Positions 11,155-24,700 are shown, counted from the stretch's first letter. The stretch is 54,660 nucleotides of DNA from Intoshia linei (GCA_001642005.1 LWCA01000104.1:1-54660); one strand, 5' to 3'. Made by a program: numbers and translations. Notes: a model not told the origin generated them from the letters alone.

Positions 11155-13529
11155 TTATTTTGTGTCTGACTGTCGAAGTCGTAGATTGTCGTCTTTCTCT
11201 GGTGATGAATATTCGTCAATATTTTTTTCTTGGTTTTCAGTTTTATGTTCATTTTCAGCTTCAGCTACTTCAGTTTGTTGCCATACAATATTTTCAGCGC
11301 CATCTGCTTCAGGTGTTGTGGGTATACTGTCATTTTTGAAATACTTTTCTCTAAAAGTATGAAATTACTTATTCAATCATGAATCGATAATTTCAGGGTA
11401 CATCCAAGGTTAAAGTGTTATTTACATTCTGAAATAATATAGATATGCCCAGTCCGTAAATAATTACGGTTAAATAAATTATATGTCATTAAACGATGAG
11501 TTAAAATGGCAATTTAAAATTTGTCTTGGGATCTTGTTCCCGAACTCTCAAGTGAGTAATATATAATAATAATAAGACTAATACATTAGATACATTAAAA
11601 TACTAAATAATAATGCTACAGTTCACTAAATTATGAATCAAAATTTACGTTTAATAATTTGTATAACATAAAAATGGTTAGGAAACACTGGGTTACAGAG
11701 ATATTTTTTTGAATGTCTAGAGCAGAGGGGTGGGGAAGCATCTACTGTTCGAAGGCAACACTAACGTCTCAAAAAAGTTTAATAAGGCCGCACCTTTCTA
11801 AATAAAATTTAATCAAAAACAGTAGTGATTATCATGGATGAGTGGTCAACGCCAAGTGGAGAATAATTTTATTAGGGGGGTGATACGAAAAATTTAGATA
11901 ATTGGGGGTGAATGATAAATTTTTAGCATATTTTATTCAATATAGTAAATTCTTATGAAAAAAACCAAAATTTTACAACCCTTAAAAAAAATCCACTTTT
12001 ACCAATTTTTTTTGAAAAACTCCCATTTTACTAAACTTTATATACAAAATCCCTCTATCTGATCCCAAAAGAAAAAACCTAATTTTACTAGTTGGAAAAA
12101 AAGCTCTTCATTTTTATATATGAGATGAAATAATTTTAAATAAAAAATAATTCAAATTGTTCAAAAGGCCACACTTTCCCCACCTATGGTCCAGAGCTGT
12201 TTCATTTTAATCTTTTTTTGAAATTTCAATTGATCTAATGAAAAATTTCCAAAATTGAAAGACTAAGTTATATGAGAACATTCTTACATCCAATCATTTT
12301 TATTAAAAATCAAAAAATTAAAAAATAATATAAATAATAATAATAAATAAATTAAAAAATTAATATATCAAAAACAGACATAAGTTTATACATGATCCTT
12401 CCTTACATGAAATTGCATGTATCTATTGAAATTGTGACGCATTTTATTACATTGTACATTTAATATACTCAAGATAGCACAATATTTTCCAATTACTCAA
12501 AATGATTACATCGGTTATTTATTGCATTAGAATCGAAATAACTAAGCGTGGAACTATTTTACAGATACTTTAAAACCTAGGATTTAATCTCTGAACCATT
12601 TAAAAGTATATTACCATTGTAATAACTAAATATTTTGAAAAGATTTTATTAACTTTGATAGAAAATAAAAACTTTATAAAAATTACTTAGAAATGGCTCG
12701 TACGAGTCGTACATAACAATAAAAAATTACATAAATTTAGGCATAACAAAAATATCAATTCCAGATTGCGTGGGAAAAACGTCCTTAAAATAGAAATATA
12801 CATGACCTGCAAAAATGCCAATAAGATCAGTCCAAAGAGATTCTCCCATAAGCAAAAACGATATAGAAACCAAAACCCAGGGCAAATACGGTGCCCTAAA
12901 CGTAAACAATCCCATCATGTTAATCAAAACATTAGGTTTTCTTCTGGACCACAAATAAACAAACTATAAAATAAAATGAATAATGCAACAATAAATCATA
13001 CCACCATCATCAACGAGTGACTAAGGAATATAAGATTTGATAATACCCCCAATATCTAAAAATTTAAAAATAACAAATAATTTTAATTTTTTTTAATTTT
13101 ACCGTAATTATAATAAACGTTGTAACGATGAATAATAAGAAATTTGGTGTTTCATTCATAAAAGTTTCTTCTTCAAGCATTCGAGAATGACGATATACAA
13201 ATATGATATTGAATATAAAATTAATGCCAAATGGACCGAAATAGAATATATTTGTAAACAAGCGCCATATCTAAATTACATAAAACTTTAATATTGTTAC
13301 ATTATATTGTACCTGGAAATTTTTGATAATTAACGGGAAATTAAGGTATATTTGGTACGGAGTGACTAGTTCGAAATGCTAAAAATATATAAAAAAATAT
13401 AGAAAGTAGTAACAAAATAACAAAAACTAAAATTACAGTCAATAATGTCATAATAAAACAAGAAGAGGTGTAGTATCGAGTGAATGGAGGTATATTTCTA
13501 TAATCTTCATACAATTCTTGCATGGCCAT
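11155..13529 (-). CDS. Derlin (Derlin-2/3 type), ER membrane protein
   Basis: Six exons join in frame to 269 residues: 13437-13529, 13313-13378, 13103-13270, 13002-13055, 12731-12963 and 11155-11350. The start MAMQELYEDYRNIPPFTRYY, the IWRLFTNIFYFGPFGINF block with the conserved WR, the RHSRMLEE block and LWSRRKPN..MGLFTFRAPYLPWV follow the Derlin pattern in order. Derlins are rhomboid-like pseudoproteases of the ER membrane that help retrotranslocate misfolded proteins for degradation. The N-terminus (ELYEDYRNIPPFTR) is nearer Derlin-2/3 than Derlin-1. The last exon is 1.4 kb away and acidic (many E, D, K). Its join preserves frame and gives a Derlin-like MPKFIEKYF tail, but it is the least certain exon. 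TCERG1 ends 41 bases away on the opposite strand. Confidence 0.9.
11351..12730. other. last Derlin intron, repeat-rich
   Basis: No coding pattern seen. At 11676-11693 the sequence GGTTAGGAAACACTG matches a right hAT terminus like that of the MITE at 8933-9109. The stretch 11850-12200 is A/T homopolymer-rich and looks like an old non-coding repeat. Confidence 0.4.
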
Positions 13530-13740
13530 TTAAAACGTATTTTAAATCTAATCAAATTAATTATGTTTATTCTTGAATATACAATGTAGGAAACTGCGTT
13601 GTAGTATCGCAGGTGTTTTTAATAAAGTTGCATAAATTGAACGTTCTTTCAGTCTAGTTTTATGTTTTTGTAAATTTGATTATATTGTATTTAATCATTG
13701 TTACCTCGAACCATACGTATTAATTTTGCATTTCACATTA

Positions 13741-14856
13741 TGAAAACTGTAGGTTTATTCAGTTTTTAATTTTTAATATTAATAGTAATATGAAATATTT
13801 TTTTGCGGTTATATAAGATGCATTTTAGATACAAATATCTCATGTGATTCCAAAAATTCTGCATTATTGCAATTTTTAAAGTATAAATGCAGCATTCATC
13901 AAGATAAAGTTAACGAAACAATTTCAGATTCCTACGAAATTAATGTAATCAATTTATTCAGGATTATTTAATTATAATTTTAAATTGATCCTTTTTCGTT
14001 AATTCAATTAGATTCAGACTCTATGCAGGTCATGGGTGAAAATGTTGGAAAATACAATTTCATCAAAATGTCTGGTTTTATTTGTATTCTCATTTCATTT
14101 ATTTAGCGTGCATATATTGCCAAATCTTTTAACATTAAAGAGAAAAAAATAGTTGATGATTATAATGTAAGTCATTTAAGTTATTTTTTACATTTAATTT
14201 AGAAAAATAAACTTGAATTGGCAAGATTACACATTAAAAATATAAAAAATGATTTGTTAGATGTTTTACCTGGACATTACAACCTTTCACCAGATTCTAA
14301 GAGTATGGTTTACTTTTTTATGTTAAAAATGGTTAAATTATAAAAATAAATGAAATCTATACTCTAAAGCAGTTTTCCGAGAAATGCTCATGTAGCCTAC
14401 ATTTACGAAATTGTATATTATCATGGGTTTCTTTCTTACGGCGGGTCCATTTTTTTATTTGTTAAAGTTCGTTGTAATCCCTAATAAATGAATTTTTATT
14501 TATGTTCGTTTAATTTTTCTATTTTTGTGAAAATAGTACAACGGGGATAACCAGAACTTTGTATTATAAAATATTAATTAGAAACAAAGAAAGTATACAA
14601 AAGAGCTTCACGTAGTCAAAATGATATAAAATCATCTTCAATTTACGATGTTTTTAAATCTCATCAAAAAAACATGCACGTTCTTTTTTACGAAAAGAAA
14701 CCGGAACCGCATTCGTTGGATGATGTTGTTAAAGGTAGACGTAAACTATTTTTATCGAAATTGTTACTAAAAGAAGGTGAAATTAATAATGATTTATTAT
14801 TGATATCAAAATACTTGAAAATTATAATTTCTCGAAAATACATACAATCAAAATGA
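13741..14856 (+). CDS. unrecognised gene, several short exons
   Basis: Exon-like pieces sit on the plus strand, divergent from the Derlin. ATGAAAACTGTAG at 13744 is followed by a donor. Then come about 13830-13944 (SALLQFLKYKCSIHQDKVN), a block near 14106-14166 (RAYIAKSFNIKEKKIVDDYN), 14203-14300 (LELARLHIKNIKNDLLDVLP), about 14373-14480 (FPRNAHVAYIYEIVYYHGFL) and 14590-14856 (SLDDVVKGRRKLFLSKLL, ending in a stop). Splice-like GT and AG sites flank most pieces, but I could not join all of them in one frame, so the model is partial. The product looks soluble and basic. No family was recognised. Confidence 0.4.
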
Positions 14857-16155
14857 ATTTGAAATTTTAATCTTAATCTCATTACGCAAATTGTCAATTT
14901 TGTAAATTTTTTGATTAAATTGTTTTCCTGTACTGTAACTAGGGATTGGAACCGACTCAAAAAATACTAATAAAGCTATAATTCACCTTATTTAATTTTT
15001 CTTAATCGTGAGTTCACTTAAAAAAGTGGATCTGGTAGTTTTATTTAATTTATTTTAACCCATTTTCTCCCAATGTGACCATATGGTCAACAAAATGCAA
15101 ATTTTAAAAGGGAATAACTTTGATATTTCTTTGAGGAATTTTGGATAAATTTTTGAAAATATCAAATATTTATTTGAACATTTACAGATATAATATTCAA
15201 ATTTCCCTTCAAAATGTGATATGAAATTACAACGTTATAAATATTCATATCTGCTAAATTATATGAAATGCATATTATGGTTTGAATACAATTTAAATAA
15301 TGTAAATACCCAGAATTCGAAGAAATTAAATCGCTAATAAAATCCAAACAAATTTAAAAAATAAACTGTATATTATATTATATATATTATATTAGACATG
15401 AAGAACAATATTATAAAGTCGGCACCACGTTTAAAAGCTCAACCACCAATTTACGTAAAAATAAAGTTTAATTTTAATTTCTTCATAATATTTAAAATGA
15501 CAAACGCAACTCGAATAGATAGCGTTAAATGTTTTTGATTGCGAATTAGTTTTTCTATTTTAAAAATACATACTTTTAGTGCTAATTGCTTATCGAATTC
15601 TAAAATTTTCGAAACAATATTACACCCTAATGTGCTTACCCTTGTTTTTATCAATATCATATATCAATTTGGCGTGATGATATGAACATATCCGAAGAAT
15701 TATCTGAAAATCTTTATTAAATTGTTAATAAATAATAATTGAATTGTAAATTTAATCAAATTTCAATATCTATCAGTTTAAAATATATATAAAACCCTTT
15801 TCGTATTTTCGTCATATTCTTTTTTAAAAATTATTTCTATTTCTCCCTTTCGTATTTTTAGAAAATTTTTAATACATTTATGTACGTATCGGTTGACAAT
15901 TTAGCGATTTCATGTATACGTAAAACCTGAAATTTGCTTATTTCATCATTACATCTTTGAGGAATTGACACCATATGGTGAAATATATCAAAAGATAAAT
16001 ATGTAATCATTCTAATTATTAAAAAATTAATGTAAAAAATTATTTATAAAATGGTGTAATGGATAAATTTCATGAAATTAAATTTACATGTATATGTGGC
16101 ATGTATAATTATTCATAGCGGAAGCACTAGTTCTAATGCATTGTACTGTAGAATT
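14857..16155. other. intergenic, no gene seen
   Basis: AT-rich sequence with only short, poorly coding frames. It includes a TATATTATA microsatellite-like run near 15370-15395. I see no RNA gene or transposon end. Confidence 0.4.
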
Positions 16156-16330
16156 TTTATACAAAAAATAAACTTAAAAAACACTCATTACATTTTGGTA
16201 CAAAAAATAAACCTTAATAACCGTCATTATATTTTGGTTCAAAAAATAAACCTTAAAAACCCTAATCATATTTTGGTTCAAAAAATAAACCTCAAAAACC
16301 CTAATCATATTTTGGTTCAAAAAAAGTATT
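16156..16330 (+). repeat. 39-bp tandem repeat (minisatellite)
   Basis: About four tandem copies of a 39-bp unit with core TTTGGTTCAAAAAATAAACC followed by a TTAAAAACCCTAATCATAT-like half. Because 39 is divisible by three, the array stays open on both strands. It produces a repeated LVQKINLKNPNHI peptide on the plus strand and an NQNMIRVFEVYFL-type peptide on the minus strand. The last two copies are nearly identical; the first two are more diverged. Neither frame has other coding evidence, so I treat it as a minisatellite. Confidence 0.8.
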
Positions 16331-16401
16331 TTATAATATTTTATGAAATGTTCGCTATTGTGATGGTCAGTGGAATAATTGCTGTTATGATGCTTTTCTA
16401 A

Positions 16402-17977
16402 TAGTCGCTGTTTTAGAACAATTTTCATCACGAAACAATTATTTCTATTAGTGTAATTATGTCACAAATCTGTCACATTTGACCTTTTGATATCAACGTT
16501 AAAATATATTTGTGCGTAGTTTTCTACCCCACGCGAGTAGTTGTGAAGGATGAAAGATAGGTTTGTACGTGTAATTATAATAATTATTTATTATGATTAA
16601 TATACTGATTTAATGATATTAATTAATTTCAATATTTTTTTGCAATGTACTGCTAAAAATTAACAATGAAAATAAATTAGTTTAACTCTACAATATCTGA
16701 TATCTGATATTGTTTTGAGATATAATTTGTTTTCATTTATACAAGATTATATAAGTTGATTACATTCTAATTTTATTAATAAATAAAAGTAAATAATTGG
16801 GTCTTGTACAAAAGAAAAATAGTCAGACTAAACTAATAATTAAATGAAACGAATTTTTAATTTTGATTTTATGACATTTAATTAAATTTGTTTTGTCGTG
16901 CCTAGCCGACAATTGAAATAAATGGGAACATTTTATATATTTTTAATTTTTCAACTAATGTGATATTTTCTTATGGATTGTTATTATCCCCTTAATCCTC
17001 CAAAAATTAATAAGTATATTTCTACTTTATTTAAAATTTTTGACATTTAAACTTAGGAATGGGGCTTTAAACGGTTTAAAGGTAAATGGAGTTTATTGCA
17101 TTAATTTATCAGATAATTCATACAATATTATCAAATTAGAATTTAAATATCAAAAGAAATCAGACAGGGTATACTAATTTGCGACGGATTCAACGTTTTC
17201 AAGCCGTCAATTTTTTTGAAACGTGTAGTACTAAATTATACAAAAAAGAATCTGATACAGTTAGTGATAGATTTGATATATTACAACACAGGAAAAGTAC
17301 CAAACCCAAAATTGTTTTGAGGTGAATTATTAATATTAAATTTGATGCAATTAAGTATCTGAGTGGTTTCCATAATTTGAAACGTATGGAAGTTTTCAAC
17401 GAGGGGGAAATGGCTATTGCTTATAAATTAGAGTCAATATATTATACTATTGAATATTAAAATGTATATAAAAAGGACATTTAGAAATCGTGCTAAATCC
17501 TCGAATATAACTGGAGAAAATTGGACATTGAGAAATTCTAAAAAAATCGATTGTAATTGCTCAATCATTTTAAAATTATTTAAATTTTTTTTATTTAGTC
17601 ATTTTCATCAAGATATTGAATATATTTTGGAAACTAAAACTATCAATTATTAAAAATCATAAAAAATTTTACAATTTCATTAAAAATCAATTTCAATTGA
17701 CTTACAACATTTTTACTAATCAAACCGCAGTAATAAATTCATTTATATTTATAATTTTAACAACAAAATATTAAAAATAAAAATAAGGCTTACATGACAA
17801 AGAATACAATCGATCAATGTCAGGCTACATCGTTTTTTAATCAAAGACTTTTAGATTTTTTTTAAAACTCTTCACACTGTATTATAATTATGACTCTCAA
17901 TTTTACTTTCTATATCTCGCGACCCCTTATTAACAACTAAAAAAGTCGTAATTTTTATCAAATGTATACAATTTTAG
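16402..17977. other. upstream of germ cell-less; a few exon-like frames
   Basis: Mostly AT-rich spacer. Plus-strand pieces near 17045-17165 (VNGVYCINLSDNSYNII), 17210-17325 (LYKKESDTVSDRFDIL) and 17335-17455 (LSGFHNLKRMEVFNEGEM) look weakly coding and could be 5' exons of the next gene or part of a decayed one. I could not join them. Confidence 0.3.
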
Positions 17978-20900
17978 AATTACTTTGACTATTATTGCGT
18001 CCATCAAAATCAATTACATAAATTCCGATACCAACAAGAAGATATGCATGCCATGTTTGCTGATATTTTAGTCGATGATCAAAAAATTAACCTCACTGGT
18101 ACTTTACATGATTTATCCTATTTATTATATAAATCTGATTCTCAAGCTGAAAAAAATTAATTTAAATGGTTACAAAACGATTGTAGATTCCTTCGATGAG
18201 ATTGAAAAAATATTTTTTAATATACATGTGTAAATACTAATAAAATATTTGAAAATTATGGAATAAAATTTTAGGATTTACTAAAAAAATTGTTGTATGA
18301 TGTTTTTTGAATTGTAATTTAGTCCGTTAATTCTATGTCTAATTCAGTTAATATCATTTCATTTAGGTATTACTGTTATAATGCTATATTTATCTAATGA
18401 AAATATTGAGTTTTATCAGTATAAAACAAATGATATTATTTCAATTATTATTGCAACTAAACATTTACAAATTGATGGTTTATTTTTAGAGTAATTTTAA
18501 TTGATAAATTTTAATGTATATACATAATTAATAGAGCAGTTCAACATGTCAAAAATTTATTGATATCAAATAATTTCATTTCATTTCATAGCCTTGTTGA
18601 ACAGGTAATTGATTATATAAAATGGAATATGAAGTAGATATGGTCAGTAGTTATGGCAAAAAATTCTAACCCTAACTAAAATTAATTATTTATTGAAAAA
18701 ATCGTTTTATGTAAATTTAGCAAGTATTTCAGTTATTGTGTACTTTGCCCGTTCTTTTTATAAATATTACCTTATTTATTATATCCAAATTGTATTAATA
18801 AATTTGTATATGGATTTTCCGTCAAAAATAGTGAGGACCCATGCAATATTGATTCGATTTTTCACGGGTAAGTATAATTATAATTGGATTTTACCCAAGG
18901 TTATAAAATTAATTCTACTATTTTTGAAATAAATTATTTGTTTAAAATCGCATTTTTTCGGTGGATTATTCATTAGTTCAATGGTCCCAACAAAATATTA
19001 CTGTTAAAAAAAAATTAAAAATAAATAAATTATAAATTAAAAGCGACATCTTACATTGTATACAAAATGGGACATACGGTCAAAAATACTTTTTGAATTT
19101 CAAACAAAAATGTTAAATTGGGACACTCTACTGTACAGCATGTTGTGCATTCCACATGCGAAAAATACAAAAATATCTATTTTCTATTCCATACATCAGT
19201 TAAGAGCCTTTACACTAGCTGCATTTACATATTAGTTAATAAATTATACATATGTATAATATACATTGTATTTATATTTTGTAGTATAATCTTGAAGATA
19301 CATTGAAACGTGTATGTGATGAATGGCTTTATTTAAATTTGATACCGAAGGTATTTATAATTTTATTACATTGATTTCAGTTGATTAATGACAATTGACT
19401 CAAATATATTTCAATCGTTTTGATGGAATTTCATAATGGAATCTTATGAATTCAAAAAAAAATAAAAATTTGAGATTTTTAATAAATTTATTATTCATTA
19501 ATCTTTAGTTGTCAAAAACAATGATATTAAAAGAATTATCATCATCTTATTTAATAGAAATTTTATCTAACGAAAAGTAAGAAATTTTAAATTATTAATT
19601 AAATTTAGATTGTTTACATTTAATGAATTCTGTATTTGCAAAATTTTATTTTATTGGATTTTCTTTCAAATAAACCAAAAATGCTCATCCTTTCCAAATT
19701 ATAATATTGTTGTGACATTCTTTAATAGGTTTATAGATGATTGAATTTATAAGTTAAATTGTTATGTATAATGTCGATTATTAATTTTAGTGATTTTAGG
19801 TAACGTTTTTGTTATAACAGAGTTTGACAATACGACACGCGATTAGGACAGTAAAGATCCAGCAGTAGGCCCGGTAAGGTGGAAAATTTAGGGCCATATA
19901 TTTAATGCCCCTCGTCATTTTAGGCTCGTGTCAGATGGCTCCCTAACCCTCTCCACTGTCCTTCCCGCGAGATGATGCAATTATTTTTAATTTATAATTA
20001 AATAAATTTTAAAATGGTTCACATCTTATACATCACTCTTCTAGTAATACTTTTATATGATAGTGCTTTATTAATCAGTGAATAATAATCACTATTACAA
20101 TAATATTTATAAATATTGCAATATTATAAAAATATAAAAAATATGTAGTTTAAATCAAAACGAATGCATATATAAAAGAAAGGAGTATAAAATATTAAAA
20201 ATCTTAAATTACGTTAGATTGCATGGAATAATTTATCGTAATGAATTAATTTTAATGAACTATATTTGAAATTTGTAGCTAGCGATTTAAACGATATTCA
20301 AATGATTAAAATCTTTGACCCTGAAACTGTCAATAAAATTATATTTTCTCAGTACAATATGGTATATAATAAATTAATCTATTAAATTATATATCATTGA
20401 AGGTATTAAGTTTGAACTCGGGAAATTTTAACAAATTATATAACGTTGGTATAACAATAACAACCTACTGTATATAGTTAGGTGATCCTCAATTTATTAA
20501 CAAATTGTAATTTATATCTCTTTAATTGTAAGAGTTTATCAGGTTAATCTTACTTAGGTTAACAATCGCTGTATATAACGTTACTTTGGAAAAAAAGAAA
20601 TAGCCCCATAATTTTTTTTTAAATTTCTTTATGAGTAATACCCATTTACTCATTATCAAACTTAGAATATATAAAAATATTTCAAATACACACGAACCAT
20701 TATCCAGCCTTGAAATGCTACATTTTATTTCATTTTTGATGTTGAACATGCGATAATATGTATAATCTCATATTAGATAAGAAATTACCTGTTTGTAAAA
20801 TAAATGATAAAAATGATAAATAATTTATTTACATTGTTTGTTAATGTTTAAATTATAATAATTTGCATGGCACTAAAAATATTAATATTACCTGTTATGT

Positions 20901-21718
20901 TAAAATTTTGCGCCAATATGGCGCGATTAAATTTTAAATAATAAATTAGTTTTGGAATGGAGGAGACATGCTTAATCTTTTGGGAAATGAAAAAAGTTCA
21001 GTGAGGTTTGGCTACATCATTGAAAATGTAAGTAAATTTTATATTAACAATAAATAAATACAAACAAATAATAAAAAATAAAAAAATAAAATATTACCTT
21101 ATATTTTTTGACAAAATCAGATCTCAATATGAACGACTTAATTTAAAAAAAAATGTAATCTAGCAATATATCTTCAAAAATTTGGAAACCAATCATTTAA
21201 ATTTTAAATAAAATCATTTAGACAGAAAAAGTATTTTCTGAGATTGTATCATTACATGGATATTATTTTCACTTATTTACAAATGAAATAATATCAAATC
21301 ATAACTGCCAATTTACGTTAAAGGTAAAAACACTAAACATTTTTAACTTTGAAACATTATTATCATCAATTTAGAGAATTCATCCAAATGCACCAATTTT
21401 ATCGTTTAAACAGCGAGAACGGGAAACATCTTCACTGCGAATTGACCGAGAAGTTATTTATAACATACGCCTTCAAACTTTAAAAAATAATACCCTTATT
21501 ACTCAAAATTCTGGATTTCATTTTGGTCGATTTACTACTAGTATGGCATGTGATAGTATCAAGGTTTAAATTATTTTATAACTGTGTAATACACAGTGTG
21601 TATGGTATTCAGTATTTATTACATTTAGACATTTACATTTGAAAACGCTATAACTCCAATATATTTAACGTTATATTTGTTCTTTCCGACTGCATCATAT
21701 AATTTTCCTAAAATGTAA
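17978..21718 (+). CDS. gcl: germ cell-less homologue (BTB-BACK protein, GMCL1-like)
   Basis: Exons seen: 17978-about 18220, about 18350-18490, 18535-18604, 19285-19350, 19509-19576, about 20280-20358, 20950-21027, 21222-21323, 21375-21563 and 21629-21718. The BTB part has LHKFRYQQEDMHAMF and ATKHLQIDGLF; the BACK part has YNLEDTLKRVCDEWLYLNL and MILKELSSSYLIEIL. A block SDLNDIQMIKIFDPETV follows, and the C-terminal domain runs from VRFGYIIEN to FFPTASYNFPKM. This order matches animal germ cell-less/GMCL1, including the C-terminal domain absent from ordinary kelch-BTB proteins. The family is known as a CUL3 substrate adaptor at the nuclear envelope needed for germ-cell fate in flies. The start is unresolved and the BTB frame breaks at an A7 run near 18143-18150. 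The gene ends 41 bases from the convergent Mint gene. Confidence 0.72.
19850..19975 (+). repeat. CAGTAGGCCCGG family, copy 1 (fragment)
   Basis: A GC-rich block (CCAGCAGTAGGCCCGGTAAG, then GTGGAAAATTTAGGGCC) in otherwise AT-rich DNA, lying in an intron of germ cell-less. It shares its start with copies at 30140-30350, 33408-33690 and 36974-37245. This copy looks truncated: it jumps from the start block directly to the GC-rich end block near 19925-19970. Confidence 0.6.
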
Positions 21719-21759
21719 ATAAATAAATTTTAAATTTTAATTAACCAACCTGAGTAATT

Positions 21760-24700
21760 TTATAAATATTCGGGGTCTTCCTCTCCAATCATTAATTTAT
21801 ATATACTGGTTGGTACAGTTTTCATATTTAACTAAATTTTATGTTAAATTATATCCTATTAATGTAATATGTCACTTACTTCACCAATAGAATTGGATAA
21901 AATGTACACTATGTTTTCATGTGGTGTATTTACAACGCTTTTAAAATTGATTTCTATGATTCTGTGACCGACTCGAACCCCTCCACGTTCAGCTATTCCT
22001 CCACGCAGAAGACTACAAATCTATCAAAGTGGATTATGACAAATAATTATTTGTTTAATTATATTCAATTGCATCGTAGTTATAAATTATAATTAAACTG
22101 AATGTACGAATGGCTCGTTACATAAATATTTACAATTATTTACATGGTTTATTATCATTGTAAAAAATTTACCACACCATTTTGAACACTGAATCCCAAC
22201 TGACATTTCAAGTGTTTTCTGATTATATTTACATCAATTACAGCAGGACAAGTAACAGTTTTAAGTTCTACGTATTTTTCTCCTTTGAATTTCTAATTTT
22301 ATGATATGTATAAATTACACGGTACAGCACTCAAATATATGTTTCTCCTGAAAGACGATTTATTGTCATCCAAAAATTCTAAATAGTCACGAATTCACTT
22401 AAGACAGAACATACGAAGCTTGAGACCTTCCGGTAAATGAGAACAAACCTATACAAAAAAATTCGAAGACGATGCGTAGTGTTATATAGTCCTATCCACC
22501 TCTACAAGGCGTTTGATTTGACATTTTAGATTTAACACACAAAAGAGTCATGCTAACTTAAGAGTTATCTAAGAATCATTGGTAAGTCATGTTATTTAAG
22601 AATATTATTCGTTTATGTTCATTAGGAAAAAGAAGCATTTTACAAAAATTCCGTCGAGTCCCATAAAGAGGGTCTAGGTACAATAAGTTCGGATCTGATT
22701 CATTTTATGTTGAAGTTAAATGTGAATATGTATATTTATTTTGAAGTTGTACCTTGATAGTTTTTACACATGTATCGATTGACAATCCAACCAAAGATAC
22801 ATTATTTATGGTAATTATTTTGTCGCCAACATTAATCTGTCCAGATCTAGCAACAGCTCCACCATTTTGCATTTTAGCAACAACTATTGTAGGTAATAGA
22901 GATCCCCAACCAGATTTTACGATAGCTATTCTAAAAAATAGAAATTATAAGCTAATTGTGTTAGTAATCATTTTTTATAAATTCATGGTAATCCTTCATA
23001 AATTATCATGAAAAAGTCTTGATGCAAGTATTTAAATAACATACACAATGTACATTATTTTATATTAAGGAATATACTAACCTACGATTATCAAAACCAC
23101 TCCGGAAACCAAAAATAAACCATTAAAAAAATTTTCGAAAACGATACGCAATGCCATATAGCCCTAGTCACTTATACACGGTCGTACACGGGACTGGACT
23201 CGACAGTTTATATTTTACATAATTTATATGATATCAAAAATTGATATTTTTATCATCCAGTTGTATAAATGAAAATTTCGTCCCGACCCTAAGAGAATTT
23301 TATGTAGACTATTCTCTGATCTGTATTAGGTTGTTAAAAGTCACAGTATCAAGGAAGATTAGTTACAGTACGGTTCTATGTTTGCGACATATAAATCAAT
23401 CCATAATGGGAAATGAAATAATATTAATCAAATTTTATGTATAACAATTTAACTATATTTAACAATTATAATAATTTAACTCGATTTTATGTATCTATCG
23501 TTTTTTGTTAGTTTTCCTAGTTTTGTTGTACATTTTTTTTTTTGAATTTAATTTCTAGTTCTTTTATTTTGGTCTTTACACGAGTTACCTTTTTAAGTTA
23601 AATTTTATTTATAAGCAATTCAAATTGTAATAATTCGCAAAATTTTATAAATAACATTTTAATAGTATAATTTGTCATGGAATTCTAAAAATCTGTGATT
23701 ATATCTGTAAATTTAAATTAATAAATAAAACGAATTTAAAGGTAAAATGCTAATAAAGTTAACTTTTGTTACTATCAATTTTCAAATTTAAATTTAATTG
23801 AACTTCATTTATAATTAAAACATTATTTTATTGAAAACATTTATAAATTTTTGGAAAATTATAAATTATTCTCTATAGCGATGAAAATTGCAACATTAAG
23901 GATATTTATTTAAAATTAATTGTGTAGTATCAATCATTCATTTTTTACGAATTTTTTTTTCTGATGAGTGAAAAAATTAATTTAAAATAAGATTACCCAA
24001 AATTCTCTCCCATTTTCTTAACAATTGTTGTCTAAAAATAAATTTAAAAACCGACTTACATTTAAAAACTTACATTTTTGCTAAACTTTTGATCTGAAAA
24101 CATTTTTAATTCTTCAGAGCAAATATTGTGAGGCAATTTTGAACATTTGACATAATAATCATAACTATTTGAGTCTATATTTTGTAATTTTGAGAAATTC
24201 TTGAATGCTTCATGAAATGCATTACCAATACTTTCACTTATTTTTTTAGACTAATTTTATTGATATATATAAATATGATCACCAGATATAATATCAAAAT
24301 AAAAAAATGTCAACTAATCAATAAATCTTTAATGTAAAATGTCATGTCTGCTTGTCAAAAAATATAAATTCAAAAAATAAAACTACGATATAAAATTGTA
24401 CAGTTACATTGTAATATATACTAATAATATATAATAGAAATGTATATAAATATAATATGTAAGTTAAATTTATTTTTTGCGCCATATTATCACAGGTAAC
24501 ATTTTAAATGTCATGAATATTCATTTGATATATAAGATAAAAACTTTTAATCAAATTAGTTGCCGCTATTTTAAATATTAACATACCAGATAATTTAGTT
24601 CAATCACCAAACATTATTATATTAAAATTATTTTATTTACAATTTTTTTAAAATGATTTGGAATTATGGTAATTTTCAATTAAATTTATCAATTATAAAT

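Noticed and set aside
15058-15980. CCATATGG motifs at 15078 and 15972 as ends of a transposon.
   Set aside because: The surrounding bases do not form inverted repeats and no target duplication is visible.
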